Shown: positions 11,461 to 24,035, counted from the stretch's first letter. The stretch is DNA of 64,000 nt from Proteles cristata cristata (GCA_017311185.1 JAESUZ010005528.1:248001-312000); one strand, 5' to 3'. Translations and numbers: made by a program. The notes: generated by a model from the sequence alone, not told the origin.

Positions 11461-11674
11461 TGAAGTTTTTTTAATGTTTTATTTATTTCTGAGAGAGAGA
11501 GAGTGTGAGCAGGGAAGGGTCACAAAGAGAGGGAGACACAGAATCTGAAGCAGCCTCCAGGCTCTGAGCTAGCTGCCAGCACAGAGCCCGACATGGGGCT
11601 CAAACCCATGAACCGTGGGATCATGACCTGAGCCAAAGTCGGATGCTTAACCAACTGAGCCCCCCAGGCGCCCC
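11461..11674 (-). mobile_element. Felid SINE
   Basis: Reverse unit ending in 'gagccccccaggcgcccc'. A perfect 15-bp duplication, cagagcagtcttgtt, lies at 11446-11460 and 11675-11689. Confidence 0.95.
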
Positions 11675-12489
11675 CAGAGCAGTCTTGTTGATGTCAAAGG
11701 TAAACAGGTGTATTCCAGGAAAGGTCTGAAGAGAAGAGTTTAGCTTGGAGCCATGAACGTTCCCCCTTACACAGCCAGGACCTGGGGCTTTAGGGCACTG
11801 CTTTCCATTTAACTCGTGCCAGCATTCGAACCCTTATTCTGATAGAGCATGTGTGTGATGCATGAAGGTAGCAGTGCTTCTGTAAATCCCCCTCTATTCC
11901 CGTCCACACTTGGTCTGGTCTCTCGGATCACACAAAGGAGAAGAGTAGCTTGGAACCGATAAGATTCATGAGTAGAGAAAGTGAAACACATGAAGGTGTC
12001 ATACAATGGTTCTCTGGCCCCTTTCTTCAGACACCTGTGTCTCTCTGTAGCCACCACCCTAATAAGTAGATGAACGTGACTCTGCCATTCATGTTGTGGA
12101 AAGTGTTTTAGTTTTGCCTTCCCTGTTTGTATAGCTGACTTAGATTATGGTTTCAAACAAATCATCATCTGAAAAAAGGAAGGAAGAAAAAGAAGGTGGG
12201 AAGGAGAAAGGGAAGCGAACATAAGTCTTTTATTATTAAGGTCAAGGTTGGCAGAGAGGTTTCACTTTCTGTGTTACTGCTGATCAATTAGTAGTGGTTG
12301 CTGGTATCTACTTGGGTCACTGCAGAGAAGGATTCTGAGGCTGTCTTCAGGGTCAGTGTCAACAAGACCTATAATCAATTAGTAGTGTCTGCACAGGTGT
12401 GAAAGAAAGGGAGTTGTGGCTTCCAGGAAAAGAAAAGAGGCAGAAAGAAAAAGGAGAAAGTGAGCATGATGCGGGCCCTGAAAGGGGAG

Positions 12490-12720
12490 CATCATTATTT
12501 TAGATCAGGTAGCTCAGGTAGGTCTCCTTGGGAAGGTGATAGTTGACTACAGACCTGCAGGTGAAGAAGTGAGCCCAGTGGGTGTCTAAGAGAAGAGCTT
12601 TCCAGGCATGAGGAAGTGCAAGTCCAAAGGCCCTGGTGCAGTCAGGGAACAGCCAGGAGGCCATTGTAGCTGGAACAGAGCAAGTCAAAGGGGGGTGGAA
12701 ATCATGCTGTTTCTGCCACT
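12490..12720 (+). repeat. Unnamed old interspersed repeat
   Basis: 'aagtgcaagtccaaaggccc', 'cagccaggaggccattgtag' and 'ctggaacagagcaag' match the internal motifs of other copies in the window (17435, 47215, 58240). I recognise the type as a mammal-wide repeat but do not assign a family name. Confidence 0.5.
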
Positions 12721-12744
12721 GATCTTAGAAGAATATATAGAGAT

Positions 12745-12958
12745 CGGGGTGCCTGAGTGGCTCAGTTGGTTAAGCCTCCGGCTCTTGATTTCAGCTCAGA
12801 TCATGATCTTGCAGTTTGTGAGTTTGAGCCCCACATCAGGCTCTGTGCTGATGGTGCATAGCCAGCTTGGGATACTCTCTCTCTCTCTCTCTCCCCCCCT
12901 CCCCCACTCACACTGTCTCTTTCTCTCTCAAAAAAACCTTTAAAAAAGTTTTTTAAAA
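12745..12958 (+). mobile_element. Felid SINE
   Basis: Head cggggtgcctgagtggctc, then 'gatcatgatcttgcag', CT tract, and a short A-rich tail that runs into a TA microsatellite at 12961-12980. Confidence 0.92.
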
Positions 12959-12960
12959 CC

Positions 12961-12981
12961 AAATATATATATATATATAAT
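12961..12981. repeat. (AT)n microsatellite
   Basis: About nine TA units directly after the SINE tail; such arrays often arise from SINE A-tails. Confidence 0.9.
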
Positions 12982-13284
12982 ATTGGAAATTGTGGTCATC
13001 TGCCCTCTTGTTGAAAATGTAATCTTTAGACATATAACAGATGTCACTGATTGAGGGAACAGCAATGGCCCTGTTCTCGATGCGCCGTTGGTCTCCACAG
13101 ATGTGGAGTTTAAGACTGATCACAGTAGCAAAAGCAAGAGTTTTCTTCATCGTACTATTCCTCTCCCATATTATCTTGCATTTAAACCAGCTCCTGTTTC
13201 TGCAGAAAGTGTTTTTGTATCTCTTTCACCTTGACCATTTCCCCAGTTTTCTTTTGTCCCCACTTTAGAATTCTCTGTGAGTGT

Positions 13285-13780
13285 GTATCAGTCAAGGCTG
13301 TTTGGTCCTAAGCAACAGAAACGACCTAGGCCAACTTCATTAAGCAAAGAGGAATTCATTGGAGACCAATTGGAGGCTCCCAGAATGGACTAGAGGCTAG
13401 AGAACCAGATCTGGAAAAGAAGGAACAAAGTGGGGCTGTGGACAGTTTGGCCAGAATGCCGCCATTAAAAAGACTGAACCTTGGTCACCTATTTCATCTC
13501 TCAGATTCTTGGCGCCAGGAAAGACAGCCCCATTGGCAGACTGGGACCACTCCCCTCTGACCCTACAGAGGAAAGTGGGGGGGATGACTGGGTCTTCGTA
13601 TCCTCTATAATAATTCAGTGGGGCAGGTACCTAAATCTTCCTTCCTATCAGAATTGTACCTGGTGGGGTAGAGGTAATTTCCCCAAGGGAAATCAAGGTA
13701 GTGATAGGAAGGAGAAATTGATACTAAGAACTGACCCCATCCCTCTAGCTCTCTACTGTCTATTTCAGGGTGCTATCAAG
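13285..13780. repeat. Old interspersed repeat, family unassigned
   Basis: 'tcctaagcaacagaaacgac', 'ccaacttcattaagcaaaga' and 'ggaattcattggagaccaat' form the beginning of a repeat that I have seen widely in mammal genomes. The segment at about 47960-48420 looks related. I cannot name it or orient it with confidence. Confidence 0.45.
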
Positions 13781-14009
13781 AGTCTCCTGTTCAAAAAAAA
13801 AAAAATGCTGTTCTGTTCAGTTGGGTCTTGATACATCTTAGATCTAAGAATGGCTCAAGACAGGTGAAATTTGGCCATGTTGCCGAATTTGATGTAATGA
13901 AGCTTTGCAGCTTCTGTCATCATTTCCCGGAGTACGTCAGCAAAGAAGCCCGTGATATTCGTACCTGCCGTCTCTGCAGTGCTTTTCAAGGACCCTTCCG
14001 AGGCCTTTC

Positions 14010-14150
14010 CAACCATGTTCCAGCATAATCCTTACAGCACTGTGACGTATATATTATTGTCCCTGTTTACAGGTGAGGATCAGAGGCAAGGAAAGCTAAG
14101 TGGCTCGCTCACATAGTGCTGGTGACAGGTCTGCTTCCTAAGCCGGTGCT
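14010..14150 (-). mobile_element. MIR fragment
   Basis: Antisense MIR series: 'cttacagcactgtgacgtat', 'ttattgtccctgtttacagg', 'aggatcagaggcaagg', 'aagtggctcgctcacatag'. Good order, moderate divergence. Confidence 0.75.
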
Positions 14151-15186
14151 ATCATCGCTCATTAATTCAAGATGATGACATTTGTGTACACCGGTGGATC
14201 TCCTCCCAGGGCAGCTTTGCCCTCCGGGAACACGGGCAGTGTCTGGAAACGTTTTGGTTATTACAAACCGCTGGGGGAGGTGCTCCTGGCTGTAGTGGGA
14301 AGAGTCCAGGGGTGCTGCTAAAATGTCCTACCATGCACAAGACAGGCCCCACGACAAAGGATTATCTAGTCCCAGAGGTCAGTCATGCTGAGGCTGAGAA
14401 AGCCTGAAATATACATACGTGGACACGTGGTCTGTGATTGCACGAAGTACCCATGGTGCTGTGGGGTCTGAACATGCACATGAATTGGCTCTTAAACGAT
14501 AAAACGCACTGGGAGTGAGAATCAGCTGCTAATACTGTCTTAATTAACTATGAATTGCCATAGCTAAATCTCACCCAAAGACCCCCAGCTTCTACTCTCC
14601 CTTGCCCCACATCCTCCAAAGAAGGCAAGGGTCGGTGGGCCAGCCCAGGCAGTGAAACCGATGAAGCCCTGTGTTCAGGGTGGGCCGGGCCCTCTGTGAG
14701 TGTCTCAATAACTCTCCATGGCCAGAGAGCCTGGCAAATCTACTCCCTCTGGGCAGTGGCTGTTTGCAAAGCAAGGCTGAGGGTTGACCAAAGCGGTCAC
14801 AGTTGTCCTGTAATCAGATTATGTTGCTATATCCGACCATTGGCCATCTGTGGCCCAATAGGGAACTATTAAGCCAACGGCACTGACCTAAGTGAGATGG
14901 ACGATAGCAATGTTCCTTGGAACGACGGAATGACCAGAGAGACTGTGTAATAGCCCTGCTAACGGGGGGTTGGCAGATGGGCCTCTCTGACAGGAATAGA
15001 GCTGCTCTGCTCCCCACAAAGGCGAATGAGATTGGAAGTGCAGAATTAACCTCCTTCTGTAGAATGTATCCCATGATCTGCAAGGAAGGGCAAGAACTGA
15101 GTCTGGCAGATTGACCCAAGGTTAATACTGGAAACTGCCTGTGATTTGGCCATGTATTTCAAATGCCTTTATGGTCTCTTTTCCTG

Positions 15187-15308
15187 AAAGCTTTTTTTTT
15201 TTAATATAATTTATTGTCAAGTTGGCTAACAGACAGTGTATACAGTGTGCTCTTAGTTTGGGGGTTAGGTTCCCGTGATTCATCACTTAACGTACAACGT
15301 CCAGTGCT
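15187..15308 (-). mobile_element. LINE-1 3' end, heavily truncated
   Basis: Poly-T followed by 'taatataatttattgtcaag', 'ttggctaacagacagtgtat' and 'cagtgtgctcttag', then 'tgattcatcacttaacgtac'. Two more copies of this L1 end lie at 17350-17425 and 28866-28985, which gives an internal check. Only about 120 bases remain. Confidence 0.85.
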
Positions 15309-15367
15309 AAGAAATAATTTAAAAATATGTGCAAAGAAGATGTACAGAGATGCTCATTGCACCATTT

Positions 15368-15413
15368 TATATATATATATGAAAGGAGCATTATATATAT
15401 ATGTATATATATA
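15368..15413. repeat. Paired AT microsatellites
   Basis: Two (AT)n runs, about 15368-15380 and 15391-15413, are separated by a few bases of gaaaggagc. The two can base-pair with one another. AT-rich sequence continues on both sides. Confidence 0.85.
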
Positions 15414-16844
15414 AAAAGCACAGAACTAACAAGAAAATCGCTATTTAAATTCATTCACACCCATAGAAAGGAACACTATGCTGCCATTGAAAAAGCAATT
15501 TTTTCAGGATATGGGGAAGTATCCACAATGCTGAGTTGAAATGAAAACCAAGATTTAAAAATTTGGGTATTCTGTGATCTATAAATTTTTTAAAAATATA
15601 TGAATGAATAAAAAGGAGCAGAATAAAATAAATCGAAATATCAACAAGGGCTTCTTTCTGGGACACGGATTAATTACAATTCATATTTTCTTCCTTGCCA
15701 ATTTCATTTCCCAAATAATCTGCAGTGAACCTCTATTGCTATTTCTTTTCTTTTCTTTATTTTATTCTACTTTGTTTCATTTTATTATTTTTGTTGTTGC
15801 TCTTTTTAAAAAGGTGCTCCCTTTTCCTTTCAAAGGAAAGAATCAGTTCCTCATATTTTGTGCGGAGACTTTAGGAAACTAGTTGCCCAAAACCTAGTTT
15901 AGCAGCTGTCTTCCCCAAAAACCAGTTTCTACCTGAAAAATTAAGTTCAGTTTATCCTGTGCCTTATGCCCCTTGTCGCGCCAACACTAGTATTTATTTG
16001 GACAGCAGAGAGCCCTCCTCCTCCTGCCTGTGAATCACATCGCTGTCCAGAACTTGGAAAACAGATGAACGCTGCTGTCTGACTCCTTTGACGGGATGAT
16101 CCTGGAAGTGCTTCGCCAGCACGTACACGTTGTGGGCAGTGTTTTCCGGGAGGTGCCACCCTCCCGAGCACGTCCAGGCCGCCTTCCTTCTTGGCCTCGC
16201 TCTGCAATATTTTTTTTTCTGAACGGAAGGCACTTTTGTAAGCAGCTGCCTATGGTCGATCTGTGGTTGTCAGAGTTGCATTCAATTCACCTGAGTTGCT
16301 GGTTTCAAGAAAGAAGGTGCAACCGTGTCCGGGGTTTGGTTCCGTTCTCTCCGCATTTCCACCTGGCATACCTTTGCGCTCTTAGGAAAGGTGGCAGCGG
16401 TGGGCTCTCCTAAACCAGGAGGACGCTTTCTTTTGTCTGTTCTGGACGCATAGCCTAGTAAAGGTGCCTGGGGTGACTCGGGCATCTGCCCACAGCGCTT
16501 CGCTCTGCTGTCCCTCTCTCCCAAAGCAGAAGCCTCACGAGAACTTGGGTTGGGATTGTTCAGCACCGTCGGACTTGGATGGGCCTTGCTCCACGGGCCC
16601 AGCCAATGGTCAGCTGTTCACATGCTCTTCTGCCGTCATCGCCATTGTGCCCATGGGCGCATGGCCGGCTGACGAGGGGGAAAGCAGGGCGGCCTCAGGA
16701 CTGGGGCTCTCAAGATAGACTGTCTCTCTGCGGCCCGCGCCTTTGCCACAGCTCCTGCGCACAGGGCTGAGCTGGGCCTCTCCTCCTGGCCTGGTGCTGG
16801 GCTCCCATTCCAGAGCCTTGTCGACAGCCAAGATTCGTCAAGGG

Positions 16845-17010
16845 CACTGGGCACTGTTGTGGACGATGGTGATAGCATGTGAACAACTCCTAAACTTCCC
16901 ACCCTCCTGGAGCTTCCATTCTAGTGGAGGAGAAAGATAAGACAGAAGACGAATACAGCAAGGAGATCCATAAAACCAGCAAAGGCAATATGATGGTTGG
17001 AGGTAGAAGT
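16845..17010 (+). repeat. Unnamed old interspersed repeat
   Basis: 'gggcactgggcactgttgtg', 'cctggagcttccattctagt' and 'ggaggagaaagataagacag' match the start of a mammal-wide repeat that usually reads gagcacctactatgtgcc...tggagcttacattctagt. Diverged. Confidence 0.5.
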
Positions 17011-17073
17011 TGTGATTTTTGATGAAGTAGCCTGATGGTGCCTGACTATGGATAGATACACTGTTCCCTAGTT

Positions 17074-17282
17074 TTTAAAAAACTTTTTCAATGTTTATTT
17101 ATTTTTGAGAGAGAGTATGAGTAGGGAGGGGCAGAGAGAGAGACAGACACAGAATCTGAAACAGGCTCCAGGCTCTGAGCTGTCAGCACAGAGCCCCACG
17201 TGGGGCTTAAACTCGAGAAGGATGAGATCATGACCTGAGCCGAAGTTCGGATGCTCAACTGACTGAGCCACCCAGATGCCCC
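17074..17282 (-). mobile_element. Felid SINE
   Basis: Reverse unit with 'caatgtttatttatttttga', the GA-rich tract, 'caggctccaggctctgagct' and the head complement 'actgagccacccagatgccc'. A short duplication (t)ccctagtt flanks it (17065-17073 and about 17283-17291). Confidence 0.93.
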
Positions 17283-17349
17283 TCCCTAGTTGTTTTTTTT
17301 TTAAGTAATCTAAAAAGTTTATTTTTTTTTAATTTTTAAATGTTTACTT

Positions 17350-17425
17350 ATTTTTTCTTTTAAATATAATTTATTGTCAAGCTGGCTAACATACAGTGTA
17401 TACAGTGTGCTTTTGGTTTCCCCTC
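17350..17425 (-). mobile_element. LINE-1 3' end, heavily truncated
   Basis: 'taaatataatttattgtcaa' then 'gctggctaacatacagtgta' and 'cagtgtgcttttggttt'; same terminus as at 15187. Only about 75 bases of L1 remain. Confidence 0.83.
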
Positions 17426-17434
17426 CCTAGGGTT

Positions 17435-17790
17435 TTTAATACTTCCTCTGAGGAAGGCCTCTTGAGAAGATGACCTCTGAGTAAAGACTCAAAGGAGGCA
17501 AGGGAGAGAGGTGTGGAGATATGTGGGGGGAGGGGGAGGGCTCCAGGCAGAGGGAGCAGCCAGTGCAGAGGCCCTGAGATGGGAGCCTTCCCCTGTATAT
17601 TTGAAGACCAACGAGTAAGCCCATGTGTCAAGAGGGGAATAAACAAATGGGCACGACACAGGAGGGAGAATCCGAGAGGCCCCAGGGGGCTTTGCACGGA
17701 CCAGCTCCTACCCCAGGTTTGACGGGAGGCTGCTGGGTGCTGGGGCGGAAGGGTGACATACTTGGGTTTTAGGAGGCTTGAGATGGCCTG
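17435..17790 (+). repeat. Unnamed old interspersed repeat
   Basis: 'ggaaggcctcttgagaagat', 'gacctctgagtaaagactca', 'ccaggcagagggagcagcca' and 'gtgcagaggccctgag' follow the internal order of the mammal-wide repeat that is longer at 47215-47910. Confidence 0.6.
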
Positions 17791-19084
17791 GAGGCTGAAA
17801 CTCGACCACGGGGCAGCTAAGGGCAGAAGCAGAGAGAGCGGTTGGCGGGCTCCGACCAGGTAGGGCAGTGAAGTGGGGGCGGGGTTTCCAGAAATCACAT
17901 GCTCTCTTCCCTCATGGATTCATGCCTAGTAACTGCATAAATCAGAAGGAGATCAAAATGTCTGCAGCTTGTTTCCAAGAGTCCCCTTAGAGTCTGAGAA
18001 CCTTACCAGTGCTGGAGAAAAGCTACTTTCTTTTAAAAGGAAAAAAAAAATCTGCAGTTTAAAAACTAATTGAAACAGCATAGGCTTGCTACAGGCAATC
18101 TAGAAAGTACTAAAGTTTATAAAGAAGAATATCAAAATCAAAATCTTATGTCCCAGATATGAGCCCTATTAATATTTTGATTTATTTCATTCTTTCCTTT
18201 TTTTCTGTTCGCATATGTATACATATTTATTACTTTAGTTAAATTTAACATTGTGGCCATTTCCCCCATGTTATTAAATAGCAACATAATGTTCTTTCAT
18301 TTGATTTTAAATTAATGTATATAGTCATTTGCTTACTGGAGGCTGTGGCTTACCTGTGTTGCCCTGATAGACTTCCTAAACTACACCTCCAAAGCAGATA
18401 AACACAACTATACCATCATAGGCAGGGCTGATGCCTGAAGGCCCCTCCCAGGGCAGAGCCTGCCCCTGGGAACTTCCACATCGTGGAACCCCGGCCTTGT
18501 GCCCTTTGCTGCAGGCAGGTAGATGTTGAGAAGTCCCAGAGGGGCTTGAGCCCAAAGCACTAAGTGCCTTCCTTCAGACTCACCAAGACCAATCGTTGCT
18601 CCTCCCTGGGGAAAGCAGAAAGAGAAACAGGGAGAAAGGTCAAGGATGTCACCCTACCGAAAGACCTGCATATGGAAACCCAAGGCCAGAGAAACAGAGG
18701 TACCTTCCTACCACTGAGGATTTAATAGGTAATGAATGTCAAGTTCTCAGTCATGGCACCTGTTTGCTAAATGTCATCTTCTCCCTTCCCCTACAATTGT
18801 CAGGAAAATTCCAGAACTGCAGGAAAACACCAAAACTGCATAAAGTAAATATTCACATGTGCCAGTGTAAAGGCACAAGATGAATGAGTGGATAGGCACT
18901 TCTATTTTTGCCAATCTAGTGAGCCCTCTATAGACTGTAGGATCAGTTCAGTAAATCTTCCTTCGATATAATTTCATTAGCCGTCCTTCTCACCTGGGCC
19001 ATATTTGGATATACTCTAGAGAAAAAAGAACCCCAAGTTGCCTGGGCCAGTCTCTCAGTGACCTCATTTGGAGTTGAATAATTG

Positions 19085-19185
19085 TTTATTGGTGAATGAG
19101 TGGATGAGGAGGTGTGGTGGGTGGGTGGATGGATGGATGGAAGGGAGGAAGGAGAGGAGAGGAGAGAGGGTGGATGATTGAAGGA
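19085..19185. repeat. GGAT-type simple repeat
   Basis: Degenerate tetranucleotide array (tggatggatggatgg) merging into GGA-rich sequence (gagaggagaggagag). The - strand reading gives open frames rich in S, H and P that are not genes. Confidence 0.9.
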
Positions 19186-19399
19186 AGGGTAAATCAACAC
19201 AGTCATTTATAATATTTTTTTCCTTTGTCTGAAAAGATGAAAGTGGAATAATATTTTTACACAAGCCAGTGTCTTTTCCATGTCACAGGTGAAATAAAAA
19301 CCCAATATGAAAATCCCTCATTTCTGATGGAAAAAAGTAGAGTCATCTTATGATCTAAGTAGCATATTTTATCCATTTCAGCTGGGGGGAAAGATGGGG

Positions 19400-20330
19400 T
19401 TGGTTTTCTACCTTGAGTGACATAAATCTGTGCCCCCCCCCATCAAATATACTGTTATTGCTGTGATTCATCTGACGCTTTTTTGAAGTGGACTATGGTT
19501 TGTGTGCAGTGGATGAAGTAATTGGAGTGAGTGCTTCTCCCTAGAGGCAGAATCCATCACCGTTGCAGAAGATGATGACATTTTAGAAAGAAACTCTGAG
19601 GAAAATGTCATGCTTAAAAAATTAGATTTAAACACACTGGCTCCAGATTGATTTTTATTACACTCAAATGGATACCCTGATTGATTATCAGTCTTACAAA
19701 TGTTTAGCACATTTCTCACTTCTCTAATAATCAGAATAATCTAATTTTCAATGTCATTTAATGTACTGCATTCAAGGTTATAATAGATCATATTTCTAAT
19801 AAAACACAGCAATTATGTAATGAATAATACAGGAGGGCCAGCATTCATATTCATTGGGTTTTAAGGCAGTGCCAATGGAAGGTCTCAGATAGGCCCGGTC
19901 CTTTAAATGTGGCGTACATTCCGAGTCTTTGACCGCATCATAAAGGTGTTTAGTTTTTTTCCTGGTTTGGCCAGACTTGACCAAAAAAAAAAAAAAAATC
20001 TGAGAGGAAACCACAAGGTTTGAATCTTTTTAATATATGTTATTGGTGTGCCTGGAGAAAAGTGACAGGTTGCCAAGTTATTTATTGAATTTCTCTGGTA
20101 ATTGCCGCTCTCACCACCCCCCCTTCTTGATATACATCCCCTGGAGAAATACCATATTTTAGTTCTAAATATTTTTCCAATATCCATTGTAGCAGGCAGC
20201 TGACATTACAGATGTTTCACAGTAAGTCACGGGATATCAAAATTTAAGGAGGTTTGACTCTCTATTTAGAGCCTAATATTTACCTGATGGTGTTGTTTCC
20301 TCTTTAAGAGTGCCGAGTCACTATAGGAAG
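19400..20330. other. Repeat-free AT-rich block, possible regulatory element
   Basis: About 0.9 kb without a recognisable mobile element, in an intron otherwise dense with them. It holds many TAAT-type and short palindromic AT motifs (for example 'tgattgattatcagtc' at about 19679). I see no gene here. Whether it is conserved cannot be judged from one sequence. Confidence 0.35.
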
Positions 20331-21009
20331 CAAGTTGTGCTTTTTATATGTGCGGCTTCTCATCAATTCCAGTCATGTCCCAGTCTGGATTAGGACTATA
20401 CGAATTTCTCCGTTACATCTTGTGGCTCAGTTTGATGACTGGCATGTGTGAAATGGTGTCAAAACCCGAGCAGCTAACAAGCAATAGCACTTCAGGAGTG
20501 TCCCCTTTTGTGCTGTGCTCTTTGGCGAGGGTGTCCAGGGGCAGCAGGAGGAACACAGGAGGCCAAGGAGCTGGCAGGACTCAAGACATTTAGAGACTAA
20601 AGGGACAGGCTTCAGACAGAGGGTTCACTCCTAACATCGGCCCAAGTATGAACCTGGAAGAGTAGAGAACCTCAAACCATCCCAGGGTTCCAGATCTCGA
20701 CAGAAGCAGCTAACAAGCCAGTACAAACAAGAAACCATTTAGCAGAGATGAGTGTTGAATCCTGATTCAGATTCAGCCAGGTCAGTGGTGGCAGGACAGG
20801 CTGGGGAAGCCAGCGGTGAGGACCGGATGGCCGAGGCTTGCTGTGATCTAACTCAGGTAGTAATGGGTCTTCCTTCTTAAGAGCCGTGGGCTAATCAGAT
20901 CATGCAAGACCACCCAAACCCTCTGTGTTTGTGCCTGGTCTGAGCACATCTTGGGGCATTCTTGATTTTTGTTCTAAGCACCTTATTTTAAGCGTTCACT
21001 TATCTTATG

Positions 21010-21240
21010 GGACACCCAAGGGGCTTAGTCAGTTAAGCGTCCTACTTCAACTTAGGTCATGATCTCATGGTTCCTAAGTTCGAGCCCTGTGTTGGGCTCT
21101 GTGCTGACAGCTCAGAGCCTGGAGCCTGTTTCAGATTCTGTGTCTCCCTCCCTCTCTCTCTCTCTCCCTCCCCTAGCCACACTCTTTCTCTCTCTCTCTC
21201 TCTCTTTTTCTCTCCAGGTTTATTTTTTAAAAAATAAGAG
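21010..21240 (+). mobile_element. Felid SINE
   Basis: Worn head 'gggacacccaaggggcttag', body 'taggtcatgatctcatggtt', CT tract with long TC array, then A-rich tail at about 21225-21238. Confidence 0.9.
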
Positions 21241-22029
21241 TTACTTTATCTCGAACTGGATATTCTCCAAACCAGGATGACTAGGGTGGCCTGATTTCAT
21301 CAAGCTATCTGCTCTGAGATGTACCTGGAAAGTCATAGGGTGGAGAAAAACCAGATGTTGAGAGAAGATAATTATCCAAACCTGTTGGAGAAGTCATGAG
21401 CAAAAACAAAAAGTTTGCTACCATTTCTTGGGTGCTAGAGCTTTTCAACGCTTCTGTTAGAGGAGCTATTTTTTAATAGCCACGGCAGCTCGCCTGCCCA
21501 AATGGACACAACTGTTGTGCCACAGAGTTGAGAGGAAATCCTAGCCCCTGTGATCACCATAACTGAGCAGTCACAGTGGTGGTCACTTGGGAAATGCCAT
21601 AACTGTGACTCTTCATTGACTGATTCTGGAGGATTACCGATTACCTTCCAACTGTAATTTGGGTAGGTCTCTATTCAGAATACATGTTCAAAATCATTTC
21701 CTGATATTTGGAAACATTTCAAGCAGAAGGAGGAAGTATTCTCTCATAGCACCCAAAATAAGATGAGGTTCATCTGGGAGTACTTGGTGCTTAAATAAAT
21801 GTAGGATGAGAGAGTGAAGACACCTTTGCAATTAAGCTGTCTACACTGGCAGTGAAATTCTCTACACTGTTGCAGTTGGCAGCTCCTGATGCTGCTTTAC
21901 CACCATGAAATTTCCTGGAGTCCCAAGGAAAGGGTGTATGTGTGCACACGCACGTGTGTCTGTCTGTCTGTCTGTATTAAGGTGTTGAGAAAGAGATGGC
22001 CTATAAAATTAATGAGAAAAGACATTTTT

Positions 22030-22242
22030 TTAAAAATTTTTTTTTTTTTTTATTCTAGAAGAGACAGAGACAGTGTGAGCAGGGGAGGGTCAGAGAGAGA
22101 GGGAGTCACAGACCGAAACAGGCTCCAGGCTCCGAGCTGGCAGTCAGCACGGAGCCCGACGCGAGGCTCGAACCCACGAACCACGAGATCATGACCCAAG
22201 CGAAAGTCGGACGCTTAACCGACTAAGCCACCCAGGCGCCCC
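22030..22242 (-). mobile_element. Felid SINE (young)
   Basis: Reverse unit with several CpGs kept (acgcgaggctcgaacccacg; gtcggacgcttaaccgac) and a clean end ccacccaggcgcccc. Perfect 16-bp duplication gagaaaagacattttt at 22014-22029 and 22243-22258. Confidence 0.96.
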
Positions 22243-23814
22243 GAGAAAAGACATTTTTAAAAGGTTTTAGCGACAGTCTGGGCTGGGCGCTTATAGTGGG
22301 AAAGAGAGGCTTTAAATGATGTCCTTGTGGTATGGACCAAAGGTTATCTGAGTTCACAGGGTGTTATGGGGCCCTAGCAAGAGAGCATAAGGATACAGCT
22401 GTGGAAATAGCCCGTTTTAGCTCTAACAGTAAGATGTTTTACTTTTACTTCTTATTGCACTGTATTTTCCTGCTGCCTGCAGACAGCCAGTGTCTGCAAA
22501 GCATCATTCAGAGAGAGAAGTGACCTGGGCAACAGCAGGTAGACTAGGTAGCCCTTGGTAGACACACAGGATGAAGGAGAGAGGAGGATGGGCCTGCCTC
22601 TTTCCCTGGGATTTGGGCCCCTGGATGGACTGTGGTTCTGGTCACAGACATGGCGGCATCCATGGAGGAGGAGTCAGGGAGGGCAGCTCAGGGTCCCTTT
22701 GAGGAGCCAGTCAATGTGAGGGGCTGGGAGATGTCTAGTGGGAAGACAGATGCTCCTATCTGATGCGTAGGAGAAAGGCCAGGGCTGGTGCTGGGGATTC
22801 AAGCCTTTTGGGTGTGTGTGCTTGACAGAGGAGGCCTTGGGCATGGACTTGGTAACCCATGAAGAGTGAGGGAGGGCTAGGGATTCCAGCGGCAGGGATC
22901 CGTTCAGCAGGCCTTGTGCGGCTCCCCAGTGGAAGGCGTCGGAGCAGAGCATTTCTTCGCTTTCCTGATCTAGCCGCAACTCTCAGAGAGGAGAACACTA
23001 TCCATGTCCACCAACGTTCTTCTTTTTGAAGTTAGTTCACTCAAGGTACTTTTTGAGGTACCTTTTTTAATAGCCTTGCTTCATAATTCTTGCTATTTTG
23101 TTAAGTCCAGATACATCCTAAGAAAGTCCTGTGACCCACCGACCTTTCGCTGTTTTTAAATAAATGTGGGCATCGGCTAGAGCCCTGGGACGAGATGAGG
23201 CTGATAATCATAGCTGAGCACGGGTCCCTCTGAGGTGAAGGTACATGGTAGCAATAACAATCTACGTGATTGAAAATGGCCGTTCCTGGAACTGAACAAC
23301 CATTGCGCAATTTCCTGAATTCGGTCAAAAGATTGCGAGGTAAGTGGGGGAAGAGGCTGGGCAGCGGGTTCAGTGCCATTAATGAGAAAAGGATTGTGAG
23401 CACAGCATTCCTTTCCAGCTTAAGGTCTGGCCATCCTTAGATGCAGGCAAAGTTATGCCATATGTTTCTCAAGATGATAAAAATGGCTAGGAAGGGGGCA
23501 GGTGATGGTGGGGCCAGGGGCGGCCAAGCCTCGCCCCTGCAGCTTGGTTGTTACGTGGTCAGGACTTGGTAAAGAGGAGGGGAGCGTCCTCATGTCCATG
23601 GTGGTTAGGACAGCCTGTTCTCTCTGCTTATGTTCTGGATGTTTCCAGGATGGCTGCCTCTGCACCGAGTATATCAAGGTCAAGTGAGCCCCTTGACCTT
23701 GGTTTTCCCTCATGCATTTTTAGCCAATCAGTTCTCACCTTTGACCTCTCCCCCTACTAAAATCTACTTGAAGGATAATATCTCCCCTTCCCCCACAAGA
23801 AGCAAAGGTGTGAT

Positions 23815-24035
23815 CAAAAGTGACGAAAGAGAGGAGTTTGAAATATTTACGGATGAAAACGTCAAAGATTTGCTTCAAAATAATCTGGAGGAAGGGATGG
23901 AAATTGAAAGACCACGGCCATAAACTGATCGTTGACACTGAGCATTGAGTAGATGGGGGCTCATTTCATATTTTTTTTTCTACTTTTGGTATGTTTGAAA
24001 TTTCCTATAAAAGATATCCTTAAATATAAGTACAT
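23815..24035 (+). mobile_element. Old LINE-1 3' end fragment
   Basis: 'gatttgcttcaaaataatct', 'ttgacactgagcattgagta', 'gatgggggctcatttcatat' and 'ctacttttggtatgtttgaa' follow the 3' UTR of old mammalian L1 elements. The + frame ending at 23923 is therefore a chance frame through an L1 UTR. Confidence 0.7.

Noticed and set aside
17386..17898. 170-codon frame on the - strand rich in Pro, Leu and Ser
   Set aside because: It runs antisense through an L1 end and an old repeat; no similarity to any family I know.
23630..23923. Open frame ending in an acidic peptide (EREEFEIFTDENVKDLL) that looks protein-like
   Set aside because: The DNA matches the 3' UTR of old L1 elements (gatttgcttcaaaataat and following), so the frame is chance.
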